NCBI GenBank assembly: GCA_902564345.1
Contig: CACFAY010000001.1
Span: 89,922 to 128,840, forward strand
Length of the DNA stretch: 38,919 bases
Direction: 5' to 3'
DNA from: an uncultured SAR324 cluster bacterium
GTDB lineage: Bacteria > SAR324 > NAC60-12
Below, piece by piece: positions 20,179-27,109 of the stretch (positions are counted from its first letter, which is position 1; each line of letters opens with the position of its first letter). Made by a program: the position numbers and the translations under genes. The notes beneath the pieces are model-generated. The model ran no database searches, was not told where the DNA came from, and saw nothing but the letters and a program-made list of their open reading frames with translations.

Positions 20179-20204
20179 ATATATTTAATTATCATTAGTA
20201 GGAT

Positions 20205-20358
20205 TGTTGACTTCCTGTTGATTAATGTATGTGTTCTTGAAATTTAAGGAGTTCTTGAAATTTTTGAGTTGTTGATAATGTTTTGGCTAGGGGTTTATAA
20301 TCAACAAGTTACCAAATATTTGGAAAAAACCCAACAGGAATTGTTGAAAAAATGTTGA
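20205..20358. repeat. Cluster of TGTTGA-core nonamers
   Basis: Copies lie at 20205 (TGTTGACTT), 20216 (TGTTGATTA), 20270 (TGTTGATAA), 20301-20306 (TCAACA, reverse), 20342 (TGTTGAAAA) and 20353 (TGTTGATTG). A related TTAACAACA is at 20370-20378. Six exact hexamers within 154 bases is well above chance even in AT-rich DNA. Confidence 0.8.
20233..20263 (+). repeat. Two 13-base direct repeats, GTTCTTGAAATTT
   Basis: Exact copies at 20233-20245 and 20251-20263, offset by 18 bases, lie between the second and third TGTTGA sites. Confidence 0.85.
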
Positions 20359-20500
20359 TTGTCAGGCAGTTAACAACAGATTAGAAAACTATTTTGTTAA
20401 TTTAAAAAATTAAAAGTATCTATTAGAAAACTAAACTTATATTTTATTTAGATAATTTCATCACTTAAGAACGTAAACCATACTGCTATACAAATACAGT

Positions 20501-21154
20501 TTAAACGAATACAGAAGTTAATATCATCTTGTTCATTTCTGTAAAACTTCCATAAAGGGGGAACCTGTGTTGAATTTTTCCAATTGATTTAAAAATGGTG
20601 AATGAAAATTTATTCTCAGTTTCATTTAGTAACACTTCAGCGTCTTTAAAATTAAGGTATGTTTTTGAACTAGGGTAGAGGCATTTAAATATTGATTCTT
20701 TGGCAGAAAAAATTATGCAGAGAGCCCGGTTAGCTTGTTTAGGTGGAAGAGACTCTAACCATTTAATCTCAGAGTCAACACAGACGTGTCTCCTGATCTC
20801 AAAATTAAGTGATTTGGAAAGACTTTCTAAATCAATACCAACACCATTGATCTCCTTTTTTAGTCCAACAGCAACAGCGACAAATCCAGAAGAATGAGTA
20901 ATACTTCCCCAAACAGAATTGGGCCAACATGGTTCGCGAGTTTTAGGATTTCTCAAAATTGGTTCAGATTCGAGTCCAAATTTTGATAGTGCTTCGTGTG
21001 CGTATACTCTACCTTTCATAAATTCGGCACGCCTTTTCTGTGAGCCAAATGATTCAGCGATAACTTGCTCTTCTGGAAGGATACGAAAATCCTTTTCAGG
21101 AAGGTTTTTCCCGCAGTAAAAACTAATGAACTCTGGAAAAGGTGAGGAGAACAT
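20501..21154 (-). CDS. 4'-phosphopantetheinyl transferase superfamily protein, EntD/Sfp-like
   Basis: Transfers the phosphopantetheine arm of CoA to carrier proteins, 217 aa. The conserved P-x-W-P...G-S-I-T-H-S block (about 93-107, WPNSVWGSITHSSG), the metal-binding GIDLE (about 125-129) and FSAKESIFKCLYP (about 168-180) are all present, as in the EntD subgroup. The target carrier protein is unknown; no PKS or NRPS genes are in the window. It overlaps the upstream gene by one base (TAATG), so it is translationally coupled to the exported proteins' genes. Confidence 0.9.
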   Translation of the reverse strand: MFSSPFPEFISFYCGKNLPEKDFRILPEEQVIAESFGSQKRRAEFMKGRVYAHEALSKFGLESEPILRNPKTREPCWPNSVWGSITHSSGFVAVAVGLKKEINGVGIDLESLSKSLNFEIRRHVCVDSEIKWLESLPPKQANRALCIIFSAKESIFKCLYPSSKTYLNFKDAEVLLNETENKFSFTIFKSIGKIQHRFPLYGSFTEMNKMILTSVFV

Positions 21155-21786
21155 TAAAGCGCAATTTGAACTCCGATAGTAGTCATTCCTCCCGTATAGT
21201 TCTTTTTATCTAAACTGTATTCAGTAAGGGATATTCCACTTTCTTTGGTAAGATCAAGTTTGGAAACAGACATCAAATGGTATCCAATATGAAATTCAAT
21301 TATGCTCCAGAAAGGTAGCCCAATATGGAGGAAACCTTCAGAAACTGGAGTACTAAAATTACTATCATCTGAATTTGATGTATTTCCAAGGGTTTCAGTG
21401 ACTGATGTATTTGTAGTCATTACACCTGCACCTATGCCAATTGCTATTGAAACTACTGGAAAAGGTATATTGTAAAAAAAATTAACTGTTTCAATCTTAG
21501 TGTCTGTAACTAGAGAAAGCGTGTTAGAGGAGCTCGATGTTGAAGTTTCTGATTGTTTTTCTTGGAAATTTATTCTTGATACTCCAAGATTTGGGAAAAA
21601 AGGGACTGGGTGAGTGATCCCAACTGAACCCCCAGAAACTGTTCCAGGGGCAGCAGAGTATGCTATAGCTAAATCAAGATTTAAACCTATGAATTGTGCT
21701 TTTGCTGGTAATGCCAGTAAAAGAAATAGAAATGTTAAACTCCAGGATAAACAAAATTTGCTTAAATGTTTTGTCCTGTTTAGCAT
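21154..21786 (-). CDS. Exported beta-rich protein, probable outer-membrane protein (paralogue 1)
   Basis: 210 aa. A signal peptide (basic start, hydrophobic core, LPAKA|Q at about residue 30) precedes a mature part of alternating hydrophobic/polar residues typical of outer-membrane beta strands, ending in GGMTTIGVQIAL. No named family was recognised. It aligns with its upstream neighbour: NIPFPVVSIAIGIGAGV here against LLPIPVINLTLGAGVGT there, and GFLHIGLPFWSIIEFHIGYHL against GYASLGFPILPLFDLHLSYR. It has an extra S/T-rich stretch (about 78-90). It is 19 bases downstream of its paralogue. Confidence 0.75.
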   Translation of the reverse strand: MLNRTKHLSKFCLSWSLTFLFLLLALPAKAQFIGLNLDLAIAYSAAPGTVSGGSVGITHPVPFFPNLGVSRINFQEKQSETSTSSSSNTLSLVTDTKIETVNFFYNIPFPVVSIAIGIGAGVMTTNTSVTETLGNTSNSDDSNFSTPVSEGFLHIGLPFWSIIEFHIGYHLMSVSKLDLTKESGISLTEYSLDKKNYTGGMTTIGVQIAL

Positions 21787-21805
21787 TCGAGATAGTTCAT
21801 TATGC

Positions 21806-22339
21806 TTAAAAGTTAAACATGATACCTATACCCGTTACTTTTCCGCTAAGATCTAATTCTGTACCAGAACTCTTAACTTTAACTTTAGTGGTTATTGAAC
21901 GATAACTTAGATGCAAATCAAATAAAGGCAGTATTGGAAAACCTAGGCTGGCGTAACCTTGGACTGCTCCACCTTTATCGTATACAGAGGAGCAAACCGA
22001 ACACTCTAACTCTGTAGTTCCCACACCTGCACCTAAAGTTAGGTTAATAACTGGAATTGGTAGAAGATAATATAGATTATAAATCGTGGTTGCTAATTTA
22101 ATTTCTGGACTGCTATCTTTTATTTTGGTTTCATAATTATCCATTCCAATTCCTGGCAGTATCGGTATCCCAACTTGAATAAAGGTTCCGCTTACTCCAT
22201 CAGACTCTGCAACGTCTGAATCATTGAAAGTATGTGATAATGGAACTCCAACACTGAAGTTTACAAGCGCAAAAGCTTGTGTGCTGAATAAAATCAGTGA
22301 TGTTACCGCGATCCAGTTTATAATAATTTTTCGTATCAT
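21806..22339 (-). CDS. Exported beta-rich protein, probable outer-membrane protein (paralogue 2)
   Basis: 177 aa. A signal peptide of about 24 residues (MIRKIIINW start, ending QAFA) is followed by a strand-rich mature part ending in the aromatic residue of GIGIMFNF, as outer-membrane barrels often do. Two cysteines form a C-S-V-C motif around residue 115 and could make a disulfide. It shares its layout with the next gene (see paralogue 1). A strong ribosome site AGGAG, five bases before the ATG, is unusual for this window. Function unknown. Confidence 0.75.
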   Translation of the reverse strand: MIRKIIINWIAVTSLILFSTQAFALVNFSVGVPLSHTFNDSDVAESDGVSGTFIQVGIPILPGIGMDNYETKIKDSSPEIKLATTIYNLYYLLPIPVINLTLGAGVGTTELECSVCSSVYDKGGAVQGYASLGFPILPLFDLHLSYRSITTKVKVKSSGTELDLSGKVTGIGIMFNF

Positions 22340-22362
22340 GTTATCTCCTATTCAGAGGTTCG

Positions 22363-22695
22363 TTATTCAGACGAAGCAGAAGACTCAATGGGACCTCTTC
22401 TCCAATCGTCAAATTTTCCAAGTGGACGCGTAAAAGTGAACTCAAATGGATCAACTATAAGGCTTGTCCAAGCATCTCCGGTACTACCGGAAGTCAGAGC
22501 AAATGGCAGGGAAACAATAAAAACTGCTGTGCCAATCACAATCAAACTCATACTTACTACACGAACTGGAATATCTATCGCCATTGCAAATCCTTCAGCA
22601 CGTTCTTCAGGAATTGCCGCTGAGGCATGTCCAATAACTAGTGCAAGAAACAGGCAACTGATTGTGAAAATTTTCAGAGATTTAGAGTGATACAT
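22363..22695 (-). CDS. Small exported/membrane protein, function unknown
   Basis: 110 aa. A signal peptide (about 1-26, ending HASA) is followed by one further hydrophobic segment (about 47-68, VVSMSLIVIGTAVFIVSLPFAL) and a short conserved-looking tail, SLIVDPFEFTFTRPLG, with an acidic/serine end. It resembles conserved small envelope proteins of unknown role in Gram-negative bacteria. A tandem duplication has copied its first part and upstream DNA (see repeats at about 22628-22887). It lies 23 bases before paralogue 2 and is probably in the same operon. Confidence 0.72.
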   Translation of the reverse strand: MYHSKSLKIFTISCLFLALVIGHASAAIPEERAEGFAMAIDIPVRVVSMSLIVIGTAVFIVSLPFALTSGSTGDAWTSLIVDPFEFTFTRPLGKFDDWRRGPIESSASSE

Positions 22696-22757
22696 AACTA
22701 CCGGAATGTATAAATATATTGCTTGTCAAAATTTAAAACTTTCCATCAAACGGAGAG
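22628..22757. repeat. Tandem duplication, copy 1 (joined to the intact small exported protein gene)
   Basis: Read on the minus strand, this copy contains a vestige of the xthA 3' end (GCTC...GGAAAGTTTTAAATTTTGA, a stop in the xthA frame), the intergenic stretch and the real 5' end of the 110-aa gene. It matches copy 2 at an offset of 130 bases, with TGCAAGAAACAGGCAACTG exact (22642-22660) and roughly two-thirds identity by eye elsewhere. Edges are approximate. Confidence 0.75.
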
Positions 22758-22811
22758 CATTCAATACATGATGCAAGAAACAGGCAACTGGTAAAAAAAA
22801 TTGCTAAAGAT
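22758..22811 (-). pseudogene. Decayed 5' fragment of the 110-aa exported-protein gene
   Basis: Inside duplication copy 2, the DNA corresponding to the signal-peptide codons of the downstream gene survives. The start codon position reads ATC (about 22809-22811) and small insertions break the frame. It is a leftover of tandem duplication, not a gene. Confidence 0.6.
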
Positions 22812-22887
22812 TTTTTATAATAGATAACTACTGGGGTATAAAAATATATTACATGTTAAAGATTAAACTCTCCAACGACTGGAGCAT
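22758..22887. repeat. Tandem duplication, copy 2 (joined to intact xthA 3' end)
   Basis: Read on the minus strand, this copy contains the true xthA end, the intergenic stretch and a decayed copy of the 110-aa gene's start. There the ATG has become ATC and the reading frame is lost. The exact shared 19-mer is at 22772-22790. Edges are approximate. Confidence 0.75.
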
Positions 22888-23902
22888 GATCGGAAGGACG
22901 ATCTTGCGCTCTTGCTGATAAATCGATTATGCACGTACGGCATGAGGAAGTCAAAACAGAATTTGCTAGAATATAATCAATTCGCATTCCCTCACCACGT
23001 TCAAATCCATGAGTTCGAAAATCCCACCATGAAAATTGTCCTGGTCTTTGGTCAAATTTACGAAAAATATCAGTCAGTCCTGTTTTAGAAATTTCTTCCA
23101 ACTGCACGTGTTCCTTAGGGTGAAAACTAACCTTATTCTTCATTATCTCTTCATTCCAAACATCCTTGGCATTTGGGGCAATATTAAAATCACCCATTAT
23201 TGCAAATGGTTTTTTTGCATCATTTAAATGGTTAACTTCATGTTTTAGTTCCTTCAAAAATTCCAGTTTATATCCAAATTTTTCTGATTCAGTGTTCTGT
23301 CCTTGCGGAACGTAAACATTTACAATTCGCACGCCAGAAATTATTGCTGAAATCAAACGAGCATTTTTCGAGTCATATCCATTACGAAATCCTTTTTGAA
23401 CTTCCTTTATAGGTTCTTTGGACAAAATAGCTACACCGTTATAGGATTTCTGTCCATAAAAAGTTAATTCATAACCTGATTGGTTGATTTCCCAAATAGG
23501 AAATTGAGAATCATCAACTTTTGTCTCCTGAAGGCAAACCACATTTGGTTTGTTTTCTTCTAGCCAATTTAAGAGAAGTGGAAGACGTGTCCGTATAGAA
23601 TTAACATTCCAAGTGACTACTTTCCATGACGTTTGGGAATGTTCAGATTCTATGAAAATGCGATCGCTAGGTAAAAAACAGGCTCTGTTGTTGTAAAGAA
23701 CAATTTCCGGAGAATCAAAAATTCCATTCCAGTCTCTTTCGACTCGTATTGTTCCAATACGCCATTGAGAATATATTACCTCTGTTAATTTTTCAGGCGA
23801 TTTACATTTCTGACGAAGTTCTGAAAATGAAACTCCGGTACAGTTTAGTTTTTTTCTGATATCTTTTGGAATGAGGTATTCTAAACTCTCAGGAGATGTC
23901 AT
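22856..23902 (-). CDS. xthA: Exodeoxyribonuclease III with N-terminal extension
   Basis: Base-excision-repair AP endonuclease / 3'-exonuclease, 348 aa. The catalytic EEP fold starts at about residue 93 (WKVVTWNVNSIRTRLP), with E125 in LQETK, NVYVPQG, the GDFNIAPN loop and the terminal SDHAP histidine, about 256 residues in all and therefore complete. The first 92 residues are an extra domain of unknown function. It contains helices (IPKDIRKKLN), conserved-looking SQWRIGTIRVERDW and IVLYNNRACFLPSDRI, and is in frame with no internal alternative start near W93. It overlaps a 42-codon ORF upstream by one base. Its last codons lie in a tandem duplication. Confidence 0.93.
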   Translation of the reverse strand: MTSPESLEYLIPKDIRKKLNCTGVSFSELRQKCKSPEKLTEVIYSQWRIGTIRVERDWNGIFDSPEIVLYNNRACFLPSDRIFIESEHSQTSWKVVTWNVNSIRTRLPLLLNWLEENKPNVVCLQETKVDDSQFPIWEINQSGYELTFYGQKSYNGVAILSKEPIKEVQKGFRNGYDSKNARLISAIISGVRIVNVYVPQGQNTESEKFGYKLEFLKELKHEVNHLNDAKKPFAIMGDFNIAPNAKDVWNEEIMKNKVSFHPKEHVQLEEISKTGLTDIFRKFDQRPGQFSWWDFRTHGFERGEGMRIDYILANSVLTSSCRTCIIDLSARAQDRPSDHAPVVGEFNL

Positions 23903-24030
23903 TAAACCTGTGAAAGTTTCTGGAGTTGCTCTACGTTACTCTGAATTTGCCTGCGTCGCTTTTTGAGATTAAACTTATTTGGTCGACTGTTCGAGTATCT
24001 TTTCGTTGCGGTTTTTTGCTTAGGTGACAT
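23902..24030 (-). CDS. Small basic protein (42 aa), hypothetical
   Basis: ATG at 24030-24028, stop TAA sharing its last A with the xthA ATG (TAATG). The product is strongly basic (MSPKQKTATKRY then KKRRRQIQ), with a short C-terminal helix (SNVEQLQKLSQV). The precise coupling to xthA argues for translation. It may bind nucleic acid, but no family was recognised and there is no strong Shine-Dalgarno site. Confidence 0.5.
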   Translation of the reverse strand: MSPKQKTATKRYSNSRPNKFNLKKRRRQIQSNVEQLQKLSQV

Positions 24031-24181
24031 TTTTTATATTATATTTATTAGATTAATTCAGCTTGTTCTGGCTAATTTAGGGAGTTATGGTTTAAGAGTT
24101 GAATGTAGGACATTAACAAATTATCTAAAATATTGCTAGTTAAATCTAAACCACATTTACTTTCAGATAAAATATTTCAGA

Positions 24182-24493
24182 ATGAGAAACAATAGAAAAG
24201 AAAACGAAAATCAAAAAAAGATAGCACCTCAATTCCACAAACTAATGGAAATGCCCGTTGACGCTAGACTTGTCTTAGGGGAATGTAAAATGGATATTGA
24301 GGAAATTCTCAAGCTTGGGCAGGGTTCGATGATAGAATTAAACACTTTGGTGAATGAAGATTTAAAACTTTTTATTAATGATGAAGAGATTGCTAAAGCC
24401 AAATCTGTGATGGTGGGTGAAAAACTTGGAGCACAAATAAAAGAGATTTCCTCTACAGAAGACCGGCTGAAAGATCTTACTGATCTTAAATAA
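24182..24493 (+). CDS. fliN: Flagellar motor switch protein FliN
   Basis: C-ring component that sets flagellar rotation direction, 103 aa, essentially one SpoA/FliN domain. MEMPVDARLVLGECKMDIEEILKLGQGSMIELN, followed by LKLFINDEEIAKAKSVMVGEKLGAQIKEI, matches the family along its length. No fliM, fliO or fliP lies beside it, so it is separated from the usual flagellar operon. It starts a plus-strand run with a heptosyltransferase-like gene 13 bases on. Confidence 0.93.
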   Translation: MRNNRKENENQKKIAPQFHKLMEMPVDARLVLGECKMDIEEILKLGQGSMIELNTLVNEDLKLFINDEEIAKAKSVMVGEKLGAQIKEISSTEDRLKDLTDLK

Positions 24494-24506
24494 GGGCTTT
24501 GATTAA

Positions 24507-25511
24507 GTGAAATTTTTATTGATCCAATTAAGGCGTATCGGCGATGTATTGATGACAACACCTTCGATCAGACTGCTAAGGGAATCCTTCCCTGATGCGG
24601 AGATGACCTTTATTACAGAATCTCCATCAGATCAGGTTTTAAATGAGAATCCATATTTACAAGAAATATTGCTGTACCAGAAGCCAGAATCCATTTCAGA
24701 TTCACTACATTATTTTCTGAATCTTCGTTCTAGAAAATTTGATTGTGTCATTGATTTTTATGGGAATCCACGTAGTGCATTGATGAGCCGTTTCAGTGGC
24801 GCACCAATGCGTATTGGCTTTGATTTTCGAGGAAGAGGCTTAGCATACACGCATCCGGTTAAAATATCAGAAAAGGCTACTTATTCAGCAGCAGATAAGG
24901 CTCAACTACTGAAACCTTTGGGAATTTCAGTATCAGATTTCAGGCTTGATTTTTTTCCTAATGAAAAAGATCAAATTTACGCTGAAAAACTATTCAAAAG
25001 ACTTGGTATTGAAGAAAATGATTTTGTAGTTTCATTATCTCCAGTTTCGCGCCAGCGGTATAAAGTTTGGCCTGCAGATAGATTTGCTAATGTTGCTGAT
25101 TGGCTTGTAGAAAAATATAATGCAAAAATACTTTTCCTGTTTGGTCCTCATGAAAAACATTTTGTTGAATCCGTTCGTACCTCAATGAAAATGTCCGCGC
25201 TTCCATACTATAGAGTACCAACTCTATCTGAGACACTTTCAATAATTAAAAGAGTTGATCTGCATTTGGGCAATGATAATGGAATAAAACACTTTGCTGT
25301 TGCATCAGATATACCGTCATTGGCAATATTTGGCAGACCTTGGGCAGTTAACTGGACACCACCGGAGCAAATCAGGCACCATGCTTTAGAATTTGATCCA
25401 GGCTGCAAAAAAAAATGTGTTTATCCAAAATGTAAACTTGAGTGTTTGAAGGGTGTAAATGTTGAAAGTGTTAAAACTGAATTGGAAATCATAATTAAAA
25501 ATTTGAATTAA
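24507..25511 (+). CDS. Glycosyltransferase family 9 (ADP-heptose:LPS heptosyltransferase-like)
   Basis: 334 aa with GTG start. The N-terminal LLIQLRRIGDVLMTTPSIRLLRESFPDAEMTFI is typical of WaaC/WaaF-type GT9 enzymes. The C-terminal nucleotide-sugar site includes LSPVSRQRYKVWPADRFANVADWL, LGNDNGIKHFAVASDIPSLAIFG and a final cysteine-rich KKKCVYPKCKLEC segment. It should add heptose to LPS core or a related sugar polymer at the inner membrane's cytoplasmic face. Its neighbour is a DUF4254 gene, a frequent companion. Donor specificity is not proven. Confidence 0.88.
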   Translation: MKFLLIQLRRIGDVLMTTPSIRLLRESFPDAEMTFITESPSDQVLNENPYLQEILLYQKPESISDSLHYFLNLRSRKFDCVIDFYGNPRSALMSRFSGAPMRIGFDFRGRGLAYTHPVKISEKATYSAADKAQLLKPLGISVSDFRLDFFPNEKDQIYAEKLFKRLGIEENDFVVSLSPVSRQRYKVWPADRFANVADWLVEKYNAKILFLFGPHEKHFVESVRTSMKMSALPYYRVPTLSETLSIIKRVDLHLGNDNGIKHFAVASDIPSLAIFGRPWAVNWTPPEQIRHHALEFDPGCKKKCVYPKCKLECLKGVNVESVKTELEIIIKNLN

Positions 25512-25520
25512 AAGGTTTTC

Positions 25521-26135
25521 ATGGTCTTTATGTTCAAAGTATCTGAATTGATTGATAAACAGCTGAATGAAGTTTTTAATTGGCATATTAAGCCACCTGA
25601 ATCAGATAATGTTGAAGTATTTGATTTTTCAAGCCTTGTTTCAAAGCAGCATTATGTTAATTTTGAATTATGGCATCAGGAAGACATGGCACGTGATTCA
25701 AATGCCCCAGATTCAAAAATTGCTAAAGTTAAACGTGCAATTGATGTTTTGAATCAACGACGAAATGATATGATCGAACAGATGGATCAATATCTACTAA
25801 ATCAACTTCATAAAAATAATATTCATTATGCTGAAGATGTTGAGATGAATAGCGAAACCCCAGGAAGTATAATTGATCGCCTTTCCATAAATGCTTTGAA
25901 GATATACCACATGGAAGAAGAAACTCAACGCCTTGATGTAGATGATGAGCATCTAAAAAATTGTTCTAGAAAACTTTCAGTATTATATGACCAGCGTAAT
26001 GATCTGAAAAAAAGCCTAGATAAATTGCTGTCTGATCTAAGCAATGGCAATAAGCAGCTGAAGGTTTATCAACAGATGAAAATGTATAATGATGAGAATT
26101 TAAATCCCGTACTTTATCAAAAGGCAAAAAACTAA
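25521..26135 (+). CDS. DUF4254 family protein
   Basis: 204 aa. YVNFELWHQEDMARD (about 44-58), IAKVKRAIDVLNQRRNDMIEQMD, NSETPGSIIDRLSINALKIYHMEEE and YQQMKMYNDENLNPVLY are the conserved blocks of this uncharacterised helical family. It often sits beside LPS heptosyltransferase genes, as here, nine bases after the GT9 gene. AAGG five bases before ATG 25521 supports that start over the ATG at 25530. A role in LPS core synthesis is inferred from neighbourhood only. Confidence 0.88.
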   Translation: MVFMFKVSELIDKQLNEVFNWHIKPPESDNVEVFDFSSLVSKQHYVNFELWHQEDMARDSNAPDSKIAKVKRAIDVLNQRRNDMIEQMDQYLLNQLHKNNIHYAEDVEMNSETPGSIIDRLSINALKIYHMEEETQRLDVDDEHLKNCSRKLSVLYDQRNDLKKSLDKLLSDLSNGNKQLKVYQQMKMYNDENLNPVLYQKAKN

Positions 26136-26151
26136 CTGATAAGATTACTGT

Positions 26152-26325
26152 ATGGGCCTAAAAGGAATTTTTCTTGCTATCCTGATAATTTATACAGTCT
26201 ATTTCTGGTGGAGGTTACGAAAAAATTCACGAAAAAAATCTTACAAATTAGTAAACTGGATATTGAGTATAATAGCTGTTTACTATGGAATCTCCACTTT
26301 AATTATGATAATTGGTTCTAACTGA
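26152..26325 (+). CDS. Small membrane protein (57 aa), hypothetical
   Basis: Starts 16 bases after the DUF4254 stop. It has two hydrophobic segments (about 4-20 and 36-56) flanking a basic loop (RLRKNSRKKSYK), i.e. a small two-helix membrane protein. No family was recognised; its position suggests it belongs to the heptosyltransferase operon. Confidence 0.55.
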   Translation: MGLKGIFLAILIIYTVYFWWRLRKNSRKKSYKLVNWILSIIAVYYGISTLIMIIGSN

Positions 26326-26414
26326 TAAGCAATTTTTTTAAAAACTTTGCTGGTAGGAACTTTATCAAAAAAAGATTGCAATAATTTGTAAATATTTTTT
26401 ACAAAAGGTGTTTA

Positions 26415-26564
26415 ATGGGACTCGTTTTAATTTTGATGATGTTTACTTCAATTACTATTCTTGGGTTAATAGAAAAGAAGAGGTCAAGAAAGCGTTTTCA
26501 GGAAGCTGTTCGTAAACTTAGGGAGTTGAAAGATCTCACTTTGACAAAAGCTGAAAATAAATGA
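26415..26564 (+). CDS. Small membrane-anchored protein (49 aa), hypothetical
   Basis: A good ribosome site (AAAGG, about six bases before the ATG) precedes a peptide with one N-terminal hydrophobic helix (about 2-19) and a basic, amphipathic tail (EKKRSRKRF... then KLRELKDL). This is a membrane anchor plus charged helix. It ends 19 bases before the end of the facing RHH-type gene. No family recognised. Confidence 0.55.
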   Translation: MGLVLILMMFTSITILGLIEKKRSRKRFQEAVRKLRELKDLTLTKAENK

Positions 26565-26583
26565 CCAAAAAATAGATATTTAT

Positions 26584-26787
26584 CTATATTGCCATATTAC
26601 TGCCCTGTTCGATCATTGCCTGCTCAACTAAGATTGCTACAGCTTTTGGACGAGAAAGATTATTGGCTGAGGCATAATTGTCCAATTGCTCTAAAACAGA
26701 TTCAGGTAGACCTAGTAGAATCTTTTTAACGGGTTCATTATATTCTTTTTTTCTACCAGCTCCCTCTCGAAAGCCTCCTCTCGCCAT
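26584..26787 (-). CDS. Small ribbon-helix-helix-like DNA-binding protein
   Basis: 67 aa. The N terminus GGFREGAGRKK is a motif common in small accessory proteins and phage-related regulators. VKKILLGLPESVLEQLDNYASANNLSRPKAVAILVEQAM has the strand-helix-helix pattern of RHH/CopG-like repressors. AAGG lies four bases before the ATG. It may be a regulator of nearby small genes or an antitoxin-like orphan; no toxin partner is obvious. Confidence 0.65.
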   Translation of the reverse strand: MARGGFREGAGRKKEYNEPVKKILLGLPESVLEQLDNYASANNLSRPKAVAILVEQAMIEQGSNMAI

Positions 26788-26949
26788 AAAACCTTTTCTT
26801 AAAACATTTGAGAAAAAAAATATTCAAGGTATTACCGAATTTGCCGATACTATTAATACATCTTTCAAGATGTGTGCAAGAGTGTGATTAAATAGTTTTT
26901 AGAACTATATTTATCATAGATTTAAACCATATAAATACTGGAGCAAAAG

Positions 26950-27057
26950 ATGAACAACAGAAAAAAAATTCTTTATCCTTTTCGGCAAATTGCAATTCGT
27001 ACACGCTGTTTGCATAGATTAAATCCTCAGGAAATGTTGACTCGTAAAGGTATCTAA
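26950..27057 (+). CDS. Possible 35-aa basic peptide
   Basis: ATG 26950 is preceded at six bases by GGAG. The peptide starts MNNRKKILYPFRQIAIRTR and is basic, with no membrane segment. A hairpin follows 13 bases after the stop. The good ribosome site and the hairpin argue for an expressed unit, but it might equally be a noncoding RNA. No family recognised. Confidence 0.4.
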   Translation: MNNRKKILYPFRQIAIRTRCLHRLNPQEMLTRKGI

Positions 27058-27070
27058 ATATCTTGAAGAT

Positions 27071-27109
27071 AAACGGGTGGTAAATCCACCCGTTTGCTCA
27101 CCTTTTTTT
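27071..27109 (+). terminator. Hairpin with downstream T-run
   Basis: AAACGGGTGG (27071-27080) pairs perfectly with CCACCCGTTT (27086-27095) over a 5-base loop. Seven Ts lie at 27103-27109, seven bases after the stem, which is a rather long gap for a classic intrinsic terminator. Confidence 0.6.

Larger units (their letters stand above)
20179..20500. other. Candidate replication origin / dnaN upstream regulatory region
   Basis: A 322-base noncoding spacer between dnaN and the phosphopantetheinyl transferase gene. It holds six TGTTGA-core sites (five forward, one reverse) between 20205 and 20358. Two pairs are spaced exactly 11 bases apart (20205/20216 and 20342/20353), i.e. 9-mers with 2-base gaps. 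It also has two 13-base direct repeats (20233, 20251) and an extremely AT-rich stretch at about 20390-20460. One 9-mer, TGTTGATAA at 20270, differs from the DnaA box complement TGTGGATAA by one base. Together with dnaN-recF-gyrB this looks like an oriC, but DnaA binding is inferred. Confidence 0.4.

Noticed and set aside
22758-22887. A second complete small gene between xthA and the 110-aa gene
   Set aside because: Start codon changed to ATC and frame broken; better explained as a decayed half of a tandem duplication.
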